From Skermanella rosea (GTDB taxonomy: Bacteria > Pseudomonadota > Alphaproteobacteria > Azospirillales > Azospirillaceae), in assembly GCF_016806835.2 (NCBI RefSeq), contig NZ_CP086111.1, positions 4,891,471-4,955,470 on the forward strand: a stretch of DNA of 64,000 nt, read 5' to 3'. This document shows positions 52,181 through 61,117 of this stretch, piece after piece (the stretch's first letter is position 1; each line of letters starts with the position of its first letter). The translations under genes were made by a program, and so were the position numbers. The notes below the pieces were generated by a model. That model ran no database searches. It was not told the DNA's origin and worked only from the letters and a program-made list of their open reading frames with translations.

Positions 52181-53476
52181 TCAGTCGTCGTCCGCCGAGG
52201 CGGGCAGGATGGCACCGTCCAGCTTCGCCCCGTCCAGCACGGCCCCGGTCAGGTTGGCGTCGATCAGGACCGCGTCGGTCAGGTCGGCGCCGCCGAGGTC
52301 GGCGAAGGCGAGGTTGACGTCCCGGAGGTTGGCGCCGACGAGACTGGCGCCGGCCAGCTTGGCCCCGGTCAGGTTGACCGGCCACCGGCGCCCGGCGGCG
52401 CGGCCGACGCCGCTCTTGATGTCGACCGACCCCAGCTTGGCGCCGTCCAGCCGCGCGCCGCTGAGGTCGCTGCCCCGCAGGTTGGTGCCGTCCAGGGTCG
52501 CCCCGGTGAAGTCCACGTCGCGCAGGACGGCGTCGGACAGGTCCGACATGACGACCAGCGCTTCCCGGAGCGTGGCCCCGGACAGGTCGATCCCGCGGAG
52601 GTTGGCCCCGCTGAGATTCACCCGCGTCAGGTCGATATGGGAGAGATCCTGGCCGGCGAGGTCGGCGCGGGCTCCCTTCGAGCCGCCGCTCCTGACCCAG
52701 GCGTAGTGGCTTTCCAGGCTCTGCTGGATCGTCCGGGGGAACTGGTCGGCGTTCCTCCGGATGTTGGCGCCCGTGCAGTCGACGCCGGTCAGGTCGACGC
52801 CGTCCAGCGTCGCCCCCATCAGGTCCGCGTTCCGCAGGTTGGCGCCCAGCAGGGTCGCCCCGGTCAGGTTCGCGTCCTTCAGGGATGCGCCGGACAGGTT
52901 GGCCCCGCTCAGGTTGGCGCCCTTGAGGTCGGCCGAGCCGAGATCCGCGTCCCGCAGGCTGGCTCCGGATAGATTGACCCCGGCCATCAGGGCGCCCGTG
53001 CAGTCGGCCCCGTTGAGCTTCGCCTCCGACATGTCGGCCCCGGACAGGTTGGCGCGGGCCAGCAGGCCGTCGTCGAAATCGGCGCCGTGCAGGTCCGAGC
53101 GCTGAACGGTCAGGGTGCTGTCGCCCTTGTGGTCGAGCAGCGCGCCGCCCCTGAGGTCCGCGTCGCGAAGGTTGGCGCCGCGCAGCCGCGCGCCGCGGAG
53201 ATGGGCGCCCCGCAGGTCGGCGCGCTGCAGGTTGGCGCCGGTCAGGTCGGCCGCCTTCAGGTCGGCGGCGAACAGGTCGGCTTCCGACAGGTCGCTCCGC
53301 TTGAGGTCGCAGCCGGTGAGGATCGCGCCGGACAGCTTGACCCTCTGCAGGTTGGTGTCGGCCAGATGCATCCCCCGGAGGTCGGCCATGGCAAGGCAGG
53401 CCCGGGCACCGCCGGTGCGCCGGGAGAGCCAGCGGTCGTGCCTGTCGATGATGGCCAGCAGCTCGTGCGGAGTCAT
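52181..53476 (-). CDS. Pentapeptide-repeat protein
   Basis: 431 residues from the ATG at 53476 (AGGAGG just upstream). After ~25 residues (MTPHELLAIIDRHDRWLSRR) nearly everything is A(D/N)LXX repeats, roughly 70 of them, in two right-handed helix blocks (~27-235 and ~265-425). They are split by a ~30-residue linker with NADQFPRTIQQSLESHYAWV. Such proteins can mimic DNA and bind gyrase, or serve as scaffolds; no transport or enzyme domain is fused. It is divergent from the unknown 430-residue protein at 53601. Confidence 0.92.
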   Translation of the reverse strand: MTPHELLAIIDRHDRWLSRRTGGARACLAMADLRGMHLADTNLQRVKLSGAILTGCDLKRSDLSEADLFAADLKAADLTGANLQRADLRGAHLRGARLRGANLRDADLRGGALLDHKGDSTLTVQRSDLHGADFDDGLLARANLSGADMSEAKLNGADCTGALMAGVNLSGASLRDADLGSADLKGANLSGANLSGASLKDANLTGATLLGANLRNADLMGATLDGVDLTGVDCTGANIRRNADQFPRTIQQSLESHYAWVRSGGSKGARADLAGQDLSHIDLTRVNLSGANLRGIDLSGATLREALVVMSDLSDAVLRDVDFTGATLDGTNLRGSDLSGARLDGAKLGSVDIKSGVGRAAGRRWPVNLTGAKLAGASLVGANLRDVNLAFADLGGADLTDAVLIDANLTGAVLDGAKLDGAILPASADDD

Positions 53477-53600
53477 CAAGCCTCCTGCGTTCTAAGATTG
53501 CATCTATTTCTAAGTGCAACAAAAAGTTTAAGATTTCGGTGTAGTCCGATGGGGTTCGACGGCGAATGCGATCCTGGATCGCAGAAGGCCGACGGATTGG

Positions 53601-54893
53601 ATGGAGCGGGCGGAGATGATCAGGGGGCGGATTGTCCACTACGAGATCCTGGTTTCCCGCGAGGGCCGATGGATCATCCAGGGCGTGGTCCGCGAGACCG
53701 GTTCGGGAACCGGCGAGGCCGAGGCGACCGAGGCGGCGCGCCTGCTGCTGGCGGCCGGGGACTGCGAGGAGGCCAAGGTCGTCCGCGTCCGCGGCATGAT
53801 CACCGGCTACTCCACCAAGACGGAGGTCTTCCGCGAGGCGAGGCCGCCGGTCCGGGACAGGCCGATCACCGTGAAGGGCAAGGTCGAGCGGGCCGGCCCC
53901 TGCTCGACGGTGACCGACGTCCGCGGCCTGGAGAGCCGGATGATCCTGGGCCGCCTGTTCAGGATGTTCCTGGACAAGCACCGGATCACCACGACGGAAC
54001 TGCTGCACAACTGGACCTACCTGCGGAAGCTCCAGGACACCGGAACCCTGGTCAACACGGCCACCCACCAGATCGCCGCTGTCCAGGCCAGGGAGCTGGG
54101 CGTGCCCGCCCGGGAGCGGGTCCGCGCCCTCGAGACGCTGATCGGCGAGGGCCTGTCGCAGGCGCGCGACCTGGCGGGCGAGAAGAGGCGCCTGCCGCGC
54201 TTCGACCCGCAGGCCCTGGACCATTTCAGCCGGCGCGTCCGGGCGCGGGAAGGTCCGGAGCGCCATGACTTCGTGTTCACCGCCCTGCTGTGCGACCACC
54301 TCATGGGTTTCCCGTCGATCGGCGGGAAGCTGGAGGCGGTGGTCGGGATGATGGCCGACGATCTGGACCCCCACCTGTCCGGATTGCTGGAGGGTGTCGC
54401 GGCCGACGCGCTGGGCAGCGCCGACATCGTCAAGGAACTGCTGGGACCCCAGCGCCATCTCGCCGCGTCCCTGTGCCGGCTGGCCGACCTTCTGCACGGC
54501 CGGCTGGACCTCGCCGCCGCCGGCACCAACCCCCTGCTGGCCCGGCTGGGCGGGCTGATCGGGGACGGCAGGGCGCCGTCATGCCGCGCGGTGCTGCTGG
54601 AGCGGCTGCTGGCGGAGCTGGGGCGGAACCACCCGCTGGACCACAAGGAACCGGACGCCGAGGGCCGCCTGCTGGAGGAGGTGATCCGCCGCCTGCGCCG
54701 GGACGGCACCGACGACATGCTGGGCGGCGTGCTGGCTGAAAAGGCCGTGTCGACCCGCCTGCTGCGCCACCGCCAGGCGATCCTCCGCCAGGGCGGCATG
54801 ATCGAGGCGGCGGACGCCCTGGCCCGGACCTGGAACCCGGACATCCGCCTGCTGGGCCGGCGCCCGCGGGAGGGTGCCGACGTCAATCCCTGA
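53601..54893 (+). CDS. Hypothetical protein, 430 residues, unrecognised
   Basis: I cannot place this protein. N-terminal ~75 residues are beta-rich (GRIVHYEILVSREGRWIIQG, ATEAARLLLAAGDCEEAKVV). The remaining ~350 are helical (MILGRLFRMFLDKHRITTTE, GFPSIGGKLEAVVGMMADDL, SADIVKELLGPQRHLAASLC), ending in TWNPDIRLLGRRP. HRQAILRQGGMIEAADALAR is a charged helix pair. No signal, membrane segment or nucleotide motif. ATG at 53601 or 53616. It shares a ~125-bp divergent, AT-rich promoter region with the pentapeptide-repeat gene. Confidence 0.85.
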   Translation: MERAEMIRGRIVHYEILVSREGRWIIQGVVRETGSGTGEAEATEAARLLLAAGDCEEAKVVRVRGMITGYSTKTEVFREARPPVRDRPITVKGKVERAGPCSTVTDVRGLESRMILGRLFRMFLDKHRITTTELLHNWTYLRKLQDTGTLVNTATHQIAAVQARELGVPARERVRALETLIGEGLSQARDLAGEKRRLPRFDPQALDHFSRRVRAREGPERHDFVFTALLCDHLMGFPSIGGKLEAVVGMMADDLDPHLSGLLEGVAADALGSADIVKELLGPQRHLAASLCRLADLLHGRLDLAAAGTNPLLARLGGLIGDGRAPSCRAVLLERLLAELGRNHPLDHKEPDAEGRLLEEVIRRLRRDGTDDMLGGVLAEKAVSTRLLRHRQAILRQGGMIEAADALARTWNPDIRLLGRRPREGADVNP

Positions 54894-54920
54894 TCGCGCC
54901 GGCCCCGATCGCCGCCCGCA

Positions 54921-55769
54921 TCACTCCTTCGGGAAATCGGCGCCGAGGCTGGTTTCCTTCCAGGCGTCGATCTCCTCGATCACGCCGGCCAGCTTGCCGC
55001 GCACGGCCTCCACGCCGAAGGCTCCCAGGACGAGATGGCGCGGCGGGTTATCCGCCTCCACGGCCTTGATGATGGCGGCGCAGGCGCGCACCGGGTCGCC
55101 GGGCTGCTTGCCGCTGATGCCGGCGGTCGCCTGCATGCGCGCCGCGGCGGTTTCGGCATAATCGGCGATCCGGCTCGGCGTCTGCTTCAGGGAACGCCCG
55201 GCCCAGTCGGTGCGGAAGGGGCCGGGCTCGACGCACAGCACCTTGATGCCCAGCGGCTCCACCTCCCGGGCGAGGGAGTCGGAGAGCCCCTCGACCGCGT
55301 GCTTGGTCGCCGCGTAGTAGCCGGAGCCGGGGAATCCGACGAAGCCGGCGACCGAGGAGAGGTTGACGACGTGCCCTTTCCCGCGGGCGCGCATGCCCGG
55401 CAGCACCGCGCGGATCATGGCCGCCAGCCCGAACACATTGGCCTCGAACATGGCGCGGATCTCGGCGTCGTCGCCTTCCTCGACCGGGGCCTGATAGCCG
55501 TAGCCGGCGTTGTTCACCAGCACGTCGATGGCGCCGAAGCGGTCCTCCGCCGCCTTGACCGACGCCGCGACCTGTCCGGCGTCGGTCACGTCCAGCGCCA
55601 GCGCCAGCGCGCGGTCCTCGTGGCCCCGGGTCAGGTCCTGCACGCGGCCGGCGTCGCGGGCCGTCACCACGGCACGCCACCCGCGGTCGAGCACCATCCT
55701 GGCGAGTTCCCTGCCGAAGCCGGTGGAGCAGCCGGTGATGAACCAGACTGGGGAGCTGGGGGACGTCAT
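54921..55769 (-). CDS. Short-chain dehydrogenase/reductase
   Basis: 282 residues. FITGCSTGFGRELARMVLDR, DVTDAGQVAASVKAAEDRFG, NNAGYGYQAPVEEGDDAEIR, Ser in NLSSVAGFVGFPGSGYYAAT with YYAATK, VEPGPFRTDWAGRS. This is the large SDR group annotated as oxidoreductases with unknown substrate. Transcribed away from the alpha/beta hydrolase gene; convergent with the 430-residue gene, 27 bp apart. Confidence 0.9.
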   Translation of the reverse strand: MTSPSSPVWFITGCSTGFGRELARMVLDRGWRAVVTARDAGRVQDLTRGHEDRALALALDVTDAGQVAASVKAAEDRFGAIDVLVNNAGYGYQAPVEEGDDAEIRAMFEANVFGLAAMIRAVLPGMRARGKGHVVNLSSVAGFVGFPGSGYYAATKHAVEGLSDSLAREVEPLGIKVLCVEPGPFRTDWAGRSLKQTPSRIADYAETAAARMQATAGISGKQPGDPVRACAAIIKAVEADNPPRHLVLGAFGVEAVRGKLAGVIEEIDAWKETSLGADFPKE

Positions 55770-55904
55770 GCGTGTCTTCCTTCTTGACCGATGGTTTTAT
55801 TCCAAACCAACAGGCGGGCGCGCCGGAGGGTTGCGTCGGCCCTTCCGACGGCGCAGATCATGCCGGCGGTGCGGGCGGGTGTTCTTTTCGGGAAAGGGCC
55901 GGAG

Positions 55905-56717
55905 ATGTGGTCGGGCAAGCTTCTATCCATCGTGCTTCCGCTGGTCGGGTTCTACTTGGTGGTGGTCGGCGCGCTCTACGCCCTGCAGCGGCCGATGATC
56001 TTCCGGGCGGACATGTCGCCGGCTCCCCCCGACCTCCATGCCGTCCCCGGCTTCCGGGAGGTCTCCTACCGCACGGAGGACGGCCTGGGCCTGCGGGCGC
56101 TCCACCGGCCGGCCGCGGCCGGCCGGCCGACCCTGGTCTATTTCCACGGCAATGCCGACGGGCTGTCCGGCTCGCTCCGGGTCACCGCCGGCCTCGCCGC
56201 GGAGGGCTACGGCCTGCTGCTGGCCGGGTACCGGGGCTATGACGGCAATCCCGGAAGCCCAAGCGAGGCCGGGCTCTACGCCGACGGCCGGGCCGCCCTG
56301 GGATGGCTCGCCGCGAACGGCGTGCCCGCTCCGGACACCGTCCTCGTGGGCAATTCGCTCGGGTCGGGGCCGGCGACCGAGCTGGCCGCCTCCTTCCCGG
56401 TGGCCGGGCTGGTGCTGATCTCCGGCTACACGTCGCTGCCCGACGTGGCGGCGCCCGTCTATCCCTTCGTCCCGGTGCGGCTGCTGATGCGCGACCGTTT
56501 CGACAATGCCGGCAAGATCGGGCGGGTAGCCGCCCCGGTCCTGATCCTCCACGGCACGGCGGACAGGACCATACCCTATGGCCACGCGACGGCGCTCGCC
56601 TCGGCGGCCGGGGACCGCGCGCGGCTGGTGCCGTTCGAAGGCGCCGGGCACGAGCTGGTCGGCAGCCCCGCGCTGTTCCCGGTCATCGACCGCTGGCTCG
56701 ACGGGCTGCGGCGCTGA
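55905..56717 (+). CDS. Membrane-anchored alpha/beta hydrolase (BEM46/ABHD-like)
   Basis: 270 residues from the ATG at 55905 (MWSGKLLSIVLPLVGFYLVV). One N-terminal membrane helix, then the hydrolase fold: LVYFHGNADGLSGSLRVTAG, YRGYDGNPGSPSEAGLYADG, nucleophile VLVGNSLGSGPATELA, acid in LILHGTADRTIPYG, His in FEGAGHELVGS. Substrate unknown. Longer upstream frames lack ribosome sites. Confidence 0.88.
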   Translation: MWSGKLLSIVLPLVGFYLVVVGALYALQRPMIFRADMSPAPPDLHAVPGFREVSYRTEDGLGLRALHRPAAAGRPTLVYFHGNADGLSGSLRVTAGLAAEGYGLLLAGYRGYDGNPGSPSEAGLYADGRAALGWLAANGVPAPDTVLVGNSLGSGPATELAASFPVAGLVLISGYTSLPDVAAPVYPFVPVRLLMRDRFDNAGKIGRVAAPVLILHGTADRTIPYGHATALASAAGDRARLVPFEGAGHELVGSPALFPVIDRWLDGLRR

Positions 56718-56730
56718 GGGCACGGCAACC

Positions 56731-57531
56731 TCAGTTGAACCACGGGACCTCGGCGGACCGCCGGTCCTCCGGGACGGGCTGCGGCTTCAGCCTCGTATAG
56801 CGGGCCAGGATGGCGTCGTAGGTGCCGTCGGCGCGCACCTGCTCGAAACCCTCCTGCCAGCGTCTGGCCTCCTGGTCCGACACGTCCTTCGAGGCGGCGA
56901 GCCAGATCTCGCTCCGGCGGACGACATGGCCGATGTTGAGTTCCGAGACGTCGCCGCCGACCTCGCGATAGGCGTAGAGCACCATCAGGCGGGGGGCCAG
57001 CCAGGCGTCGATCAGCCGGTCCTTCATCCGCTGGGCGTTGATCCACTCCTCGCTCGCCGTCTGGATCCGGTTGAACCCGTGCTCGTGCAGGAGCGATTCC
57101 GCCCCGCTGCGCCGGAGCACGCCGATGGGCCGGTCCCTGACCGACCAGAGGTCGCGGACATCGACTCCCGCTCCCCCGACCAGGACGAGGTCGTCCGTGA
57201 CTACGTTGAACAGCCAGCGATACTGGTCCTCCCGCTCCGGCGAGCGGGTCAGGGCCAGGATGCCGGTGTTCGGCTGGGTCGAGGCCAGCTCCTGGGCATG
57301 GACCCAGGGCCAGAACTCGACCGTGCCCGAATGCCCGATCCGCCAGGCGACCTCCCGGACGACCTCATAGACGAGGCCCATCGGCTCGCCCGCCTCCGCC
57401 ACGGTCGGCGGCGGCACGTGGAAGGCGTAGGGCGGCAGCTCGCCGGTGACCAGCCGAAGCTCGGCGGAGACCGCCGGCGCCGCGGTGAGCGGGAAAGCGA
57501 GCAGGACGGCGGCCAGCAGGCGGCGGATCAT
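56731..57531 (-). CDS. Periplasmic solute-binding protein, family 3
   Basis: 266 residues. Signal peptide (RRLLAAVLLAFPLTAAPAVS, cleaved near AVSA). SBP_bac_3 layout: LRLVTGELPPYAF, GLVYEVVREVAWRIG, TGILALTRSPEREDQYRWLF, IGVLRRSGAESLLHEHGFNR, then RRWQEGFEQVRADGTYDAIL. Could serve an ABC importer or act as a stand-alone sensor; no permease or ATPase gene is adjacent. Convergent with the hydrolase gene. 57532-57696 has no supported gene. Confidence 0.88.
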   Translation of the reverse strand: MIRRLLAAVLLAFPLTAAPAVSAELRLVTGELPPYAFHVPPPTVAEAGEPMGLVYEVVREVAWRIGHSGTVEFWPWVHAQELASTQPNTGILALTRSPEREDQYRWLFNVVTDDLVLVGGAGVDVRDLWSVRDRPIGVLRRSGAESLLHEHGFNRIQTASEEWINAQRMKDRLIDAWLAPRLMVLYAYREVGGDVSELNIGHVVRRSEIWLAASKDVSDQEARRWQEGFEQVRADGTYDAILARYTRLKPQPVPEDRRSAEVPWFN

Positions 57532-57696
57532 GAGTCCCCCTCCCCTACATCAGAAGGTGCCGGCGGCGGAGCCGGTGACGATCGCGGCCACCGGGGCCGC
57601 GGCCGGCCGTCGATACCCTCGGGAGATTCGGGAAACAGGCGCCATCCCGGCCCATGCCGCGACTCCGACGGACTATGCCGCCGGAAGGATGCGGCA

Positions 57697-58683
57697 TCAT
57701 TCCCGTGGCTCGACCGCCGCCGGATGGTTGTTCAGGAACCAGTCGTAGGTGGATGCGATGCCGTCCCGCAGCCCGATCGAGGCTTTCCAGCCCAGGCCGG
57801 ACAGGCGCGAGATATCGAGCGCCTTGCGGGGCGGGCCGTCGGGCTTGGCCGCATCGAAGACGAAACCGCCCTCGAACCCGACGATGTCCGCGATCAGCCC
57901 GGCGAGGCCGCGGATGGAGATGTCCTTGCCGAAGCCGACATTCAGGGGCCCGTGGTCCGAGTAGTGCTTCATCATGAACAGGCAGGCGTCGGCCAGATCG
58001 TCCACGTGCAGGAATTCCCGGCGGGGCGAGCCGGTCCCCCAGATCACGACCCGGTCCCGCCCGTCACGCCGGGCGGCGTGGATCCTGCGCAGCAGGGCGG
58101 GCAGCACGTGGCTGCCCATCAGGTCGAAATTGTCGTTGATGCCGTACAGGTTGGTGGGCATGGCGGAAATGAAGTCGCGGCCATGCTGCCGGCGGTAGGC
58201 CTGGCACAGCCTGACGCCGGCGATCTTGGCTATGGCGTACCACTGGTTCGTCTCCTCCAGCGGCCCGGTCAGCAGCGCGTCCTCGCCCATGGGCTGGGGC
58301 GCCAGCTTCGGATAGATGCAGGAGGATCCCAGGAACAGCAGCTTCGAAACGCCGGCGAGATGGGCGGCGTGGATCACGTTCGCCCCGATCAGCAGGTTGT
58401 CGTGGATGAAGTCCGCCGGCCGGGTGCTGTTGGCATGGATGCCGCCGACCGTGGCCGCGGCGAGGAAGACGGCGTCGGGCCGGCGGGACCGCACCCAGTC
58501 CTCGACCTCGGCCTGGCAGCGGAGGTCCAAGGCGCCGCGGTCGACCGTCAGGACCTCGCAATCCTCGGCGGCCAGCCGCCGGACGATGGCCGAGCCGACC
58601 ATGCCCCGGTGACCGGCCACCCAGACCCTCTTTCCCGCCAGGGGGAAGATCGGCGCCATGCCGTCCTGTTCCGTTGCGCTCAT
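57697..58683 (-). CDS. fcl: GDP-L-fucose synthase
   Basis: 328 residues from the ATG at 58683 (MSATEQDGMAPIF). Extended SDR: VWVAGHRGMVGSAIVRRL, AATVGGIHANSTRPADFIHD, Ser in FLGSSCIYPKLAPQPMGEDA, Tyr in QWYAIAKIAG, NLYGINDNFD, WGTGSPRREFLHVDDLADAC. Converts GDP-4-keto-6-deoxymannose to GDP-L-fucose for surface polysaccharide. Stand-alone here; no gmd or glycosyltransferase gene in the window. Confidence 0.94.
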   Translation of the reverse strand: MSATEQDGMAPIFPLAGKRVWVAGHRGMVGSAIVRRLAAEDCEVLTVDRGALDLRCQAEVEDWVRSRRPDAVFLAAATVGGIHANSTRPADFIHDNLLIGANVIHAAHLAGVSKLLFLGSSCIYPKLAPQPMGEDALLTGPLEETNQWYAIAKIAGVRLCQAYRRQHGRDFISAMPTNLYGINDNFDLMGSHVLPALLRRIHAARRDGRDRVVIWGTGSPRREFLHVDDLADACLFMMKHYSDHGPLNVGFGKDISIRGLAGLIADIVGFEGGFVFDAAKPDGPPRKALDISRLSGLGWKASIGLRDGIASTYDWFLNNHPAAVEPRE

Positions 58684-58827
58684 GCCGTCAGGCTCCGGGA
58701 AGATGCTCGGCTCCGCCGTCCCCGGCTGTCCAGGGGCGGCGCTTTCGATCAAGGCGGGATCGTAGCGGCGCTTTTGCTAAAACATTCCCTACCTGCGTCC
58801 GTATGCCCGCTCGCCCACGCGGAGGGA

Positions 58828-60254
58828 TCAGGACCGGGCGCCCAGCGGCAGCCGGATCTCGATCCGGCTGCCGCCGTCCACGGGCAGGAAGCGGGCGTCG
58901 CCGCCGTGGGCACGGACGACATGGCGGACGATCGCGAGTCCGAGCCCCGCGCCGGGGCTGGCGGCCCGGCCCTTGCGGAAGCGGTCGAAGAACTCCTCTC
59001 GCAGGTGTTCCGGCACGCCGGGTCCCTCGTCCGCCACTTCCAGGACCGCCTCCGCGCCGGCCGTCAGGCGGACCGTGACGGCGCCGCCGCCGTGGGCCAG
59101 CGCATTGTCGAGCAGGTTGCGGACGGCGTCGCGCAGGTCGTCGGCCCGGCCCCGCACCGGGACCGCGTGAGGCGGCGCATCGACCTCGATCGCCCTGCCG
59201 GCGGTCTCGGCCACCGGCAGGACCGCGGCGGCGGCTTCGCGGACCGTCCGGCCGAGATCGACCGGGGGCAGCGTCCGGGGGTCCTCGGCCCGGCTCGCGG
59301 CCTCCTTGCGCGCCAGGTCGAGCAGCTGATTGACCAGCCTGGTCAGGTCCGACAGGTCGCGGCGGATCGCCGGCCAGTCGGCGGTGCCGCCGATCTCCGC
59401 CCGCTGGAGCCGGACGCTGAGGACGGCCAGCGGCGTGCGCAGCTCATGCGCGGCGTCGGCGGTGAAGCGGCCCTCGGCCTCGTAGGCTCCGGCCAGCCGG
59501 TCGAGGGCGCCGTTGACCGCCCCGACCAGCGGCTGGATCTCGGCCGGCAGGCCGGCCGGCGACAAGCGGGCCGTGGGAGCGCCGGGAACGATGGCGGCAG
59601 CCTCCCGCGCGGCGCGGCCCAGCGGGCGGAGGCTCCAGCCGGCGACGAACCAGACCAGGACAAGCGCCGCCGCGACCGACAGGGCGAGCACCGCGAAGGG
59701 TTCGCCGTTTTCCTCCATCAGGGTCTCGGCCAGCGCTTCCAGCTCGGGGTCGATCCGTCCGGCGGCACGGACCAGGGCGCCGAGGAGATCCGATTCGCGG
59801 CGGGTCAGCTCGACCACCCGGCCGGCGACGGAGGCTTCCCGCCTGCTGGTGTCGAATTCCAGGCTGCCGCACCGGAGCACCGTGCAGGGGCGCGTTCCCG
59901 GCCGGCGCAGGACGGCGCGGATGCGCGCCTCCAGCTCGATCAGGTCGAAGGGCTTGACGATGTAGTCGTCCGCACCGCCGTCGAGCCCGCCGACCCTGTC
60001 GCCCAGGGCGTCGCGCGCCGTCACGATCAGCGTGGGGATCGGACCGGCGGGGCGGGACTGGACCTCCCGCAGGATCGCCATGCCGTCGCCGTCCGGCAGG
60101 CCGAGTCCAGGACCAGCGCGTCGTAGGCCGCCTCCGGCGCGCCGCGCGCCGCGTCGGCGGTCGCGACGGCATCCACGGCGAAGCCGCGCTGGCCCAGATG
60201 ACCGGCCACCATCTCGCGGAGCGCGGGATGATCCTCGACCACCAGTATCCTCAT
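58828..60254 (-). pseudogene. Wrecked two-component locus: OmpR-type regulator frameshifted and fused to a sensor kinase
   Basis: Reading from the ATG at 60254: a receiver start MRILVVEDHPALREMVAGHL to YDALVLD, then the frame is lost. In the next frame the receiver resumes (GLPDGDGMAIL, TLIVTARDALGDRVGGLDGG, ADDYIVKPF), so one base is missing right after the phosphoacceptor Asp (near 60100-60105). The regulator's winged helix breaks off after LTRRESDLLGALVRAAGR and runs straight into a kinase lacking its first helix and sensor: ELEALAETLMEENGEPFAVL, a membrane helix, HAMP, HisKA with FTADAAHELRTPLAVL, and ATPase with NLLDNALAHGGG and GAGLGLAIVRHVVRAHGGDA. Two separate lesions suggest a dead or drastically rebuilt system; a sequencing error could explain the single base only. 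Confidence 0.8.
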
Positions 60255-60423
60255 GATGCGCCTTCGACGGGGGAAAACGGTGCCCATGGCATGGGCGGCA
60301 CCGGGGGCGATCCTACACGTCCGTCAGGTTGATGTCAGCCCGATGGTGTCCTCTGCAACCGCCGGAGGGGCCGACCAGGGAACCGCCGTCCCCGATCCGG
60401 CCCGGGGCATCATCGGGAGAATC

Positions 60424-61035
60424 ATGGAAAAGCTTTTCACAGGCCTCGTGGCATCGCTGTCGTCGTCGGGCTTCAAGGCGGCCTTGGCCGGGCTGCTGGG
60501 CTTCCTGTCGGCCAGCCTCGGCATCGCGACGCTTCACATGGCGACCGTCTTCCTCGGCGACAATTTCCATGCCGTGGTGGCGGGCGAGGTTTACCGCTCG
60601 GCCCAGCCCACCCCTGAACGCATCGCCCGGTACCGGAAGGAGTACGGGATCAGGACGATCATCAACCTGCGCGGCGACAATACCGGGAGCGGCTGGTACG
60701 ACGCCGAGGTGGAGGCGTCGCGCAGGCTCGGCATCGGCCACGTGGATTTCCGCATGTCCGCCCGCCGCGAACTGACCATGGCCCAGTTCGGCGACCTGAT
60801 GGCGCTCCTCCGGACCGTGGAGAAGCCGGTTCTGATCCACTGCCAGTCCGGCGCGGACCGCAGCGGGCTGGTCTCCGCCCTCTATGTCGCCGGCATCGCG
60901 GGCCTGGGCGAGGAGGCGGCGGAAAGCCAGATCTCGTTCGTCTACGGCCATATCCCCCTGTGGCTCGGCTCCACCTACGCGATGAACCGGAGCTTCGAGG
61001 CGCTGGAGCCGGCGCTGGGCTTCCCGGGCTCATGA
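60424..61035 (+). CDS. Membrane-anchored tyrosine/dual-specificity phosphatase
   Basis: 203 residues from the ATG at 60424 (MEKLFTGLVASLSS). Hydrophobic helix ~17-45. Catalytic loop C-x5-R in VLIHCQSGADRSGLVSALYV, preceded by GEVYRSAQPTPERIARYRKE and IRTIINLRGDN as in bacterial DSP-like phosphatases; general acid probably in DFRMSARRELT. Similar proteins act near polysaccharide synthesis. An upstream in-frame extension to 60253 is unlikely. Confidence 0.88.
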   Translation: MEKLFTGLVASLSSSGFKAALAGLLGFLSASLGIATLHMATVFLGDNFHAVVAGEVYRSAQPTPERIARYRKEYGIRTIINLRGDNTGSGWYDAEVEASRRLGIGHVDFRMSARRELTMAQFGDLMALLRTVEKPVLIHCQSGADRSGLVSALYVAGIAGLGEEAAESQISFVYGHIPLWLGSTYAMNRSFEALEPALGFPGS

Positions 61036-61117
61036 CCGTCCCGGCGGCGCGGGGCGGGATTTGTGGTCGGTGCGGGAAGCGGCTATCATCGGGGCCTCAG
61101 TTGATCACGAGGCCTTG

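Noticed and set aside
51945-54497. 850-residue minus-strand frame over the pentapeptide-repeat gene
   Set aside because: Shadow frame; the A(D/N)LXX frame explains the region.
56578-60126. 1182-residue plus-strand open frame
   Set aside because: It crosses four convincing minus- or plus-strand genes and has no family sequence; a high-GC artefact.
60027-60287. 86-residue protein as a complete single-domain receiver
   Set aside because: It stops being receiver sequence right after VLD; the rest of the receiver continues in the neighbouring frame, so it is the 5' part of a frameshifted gene.
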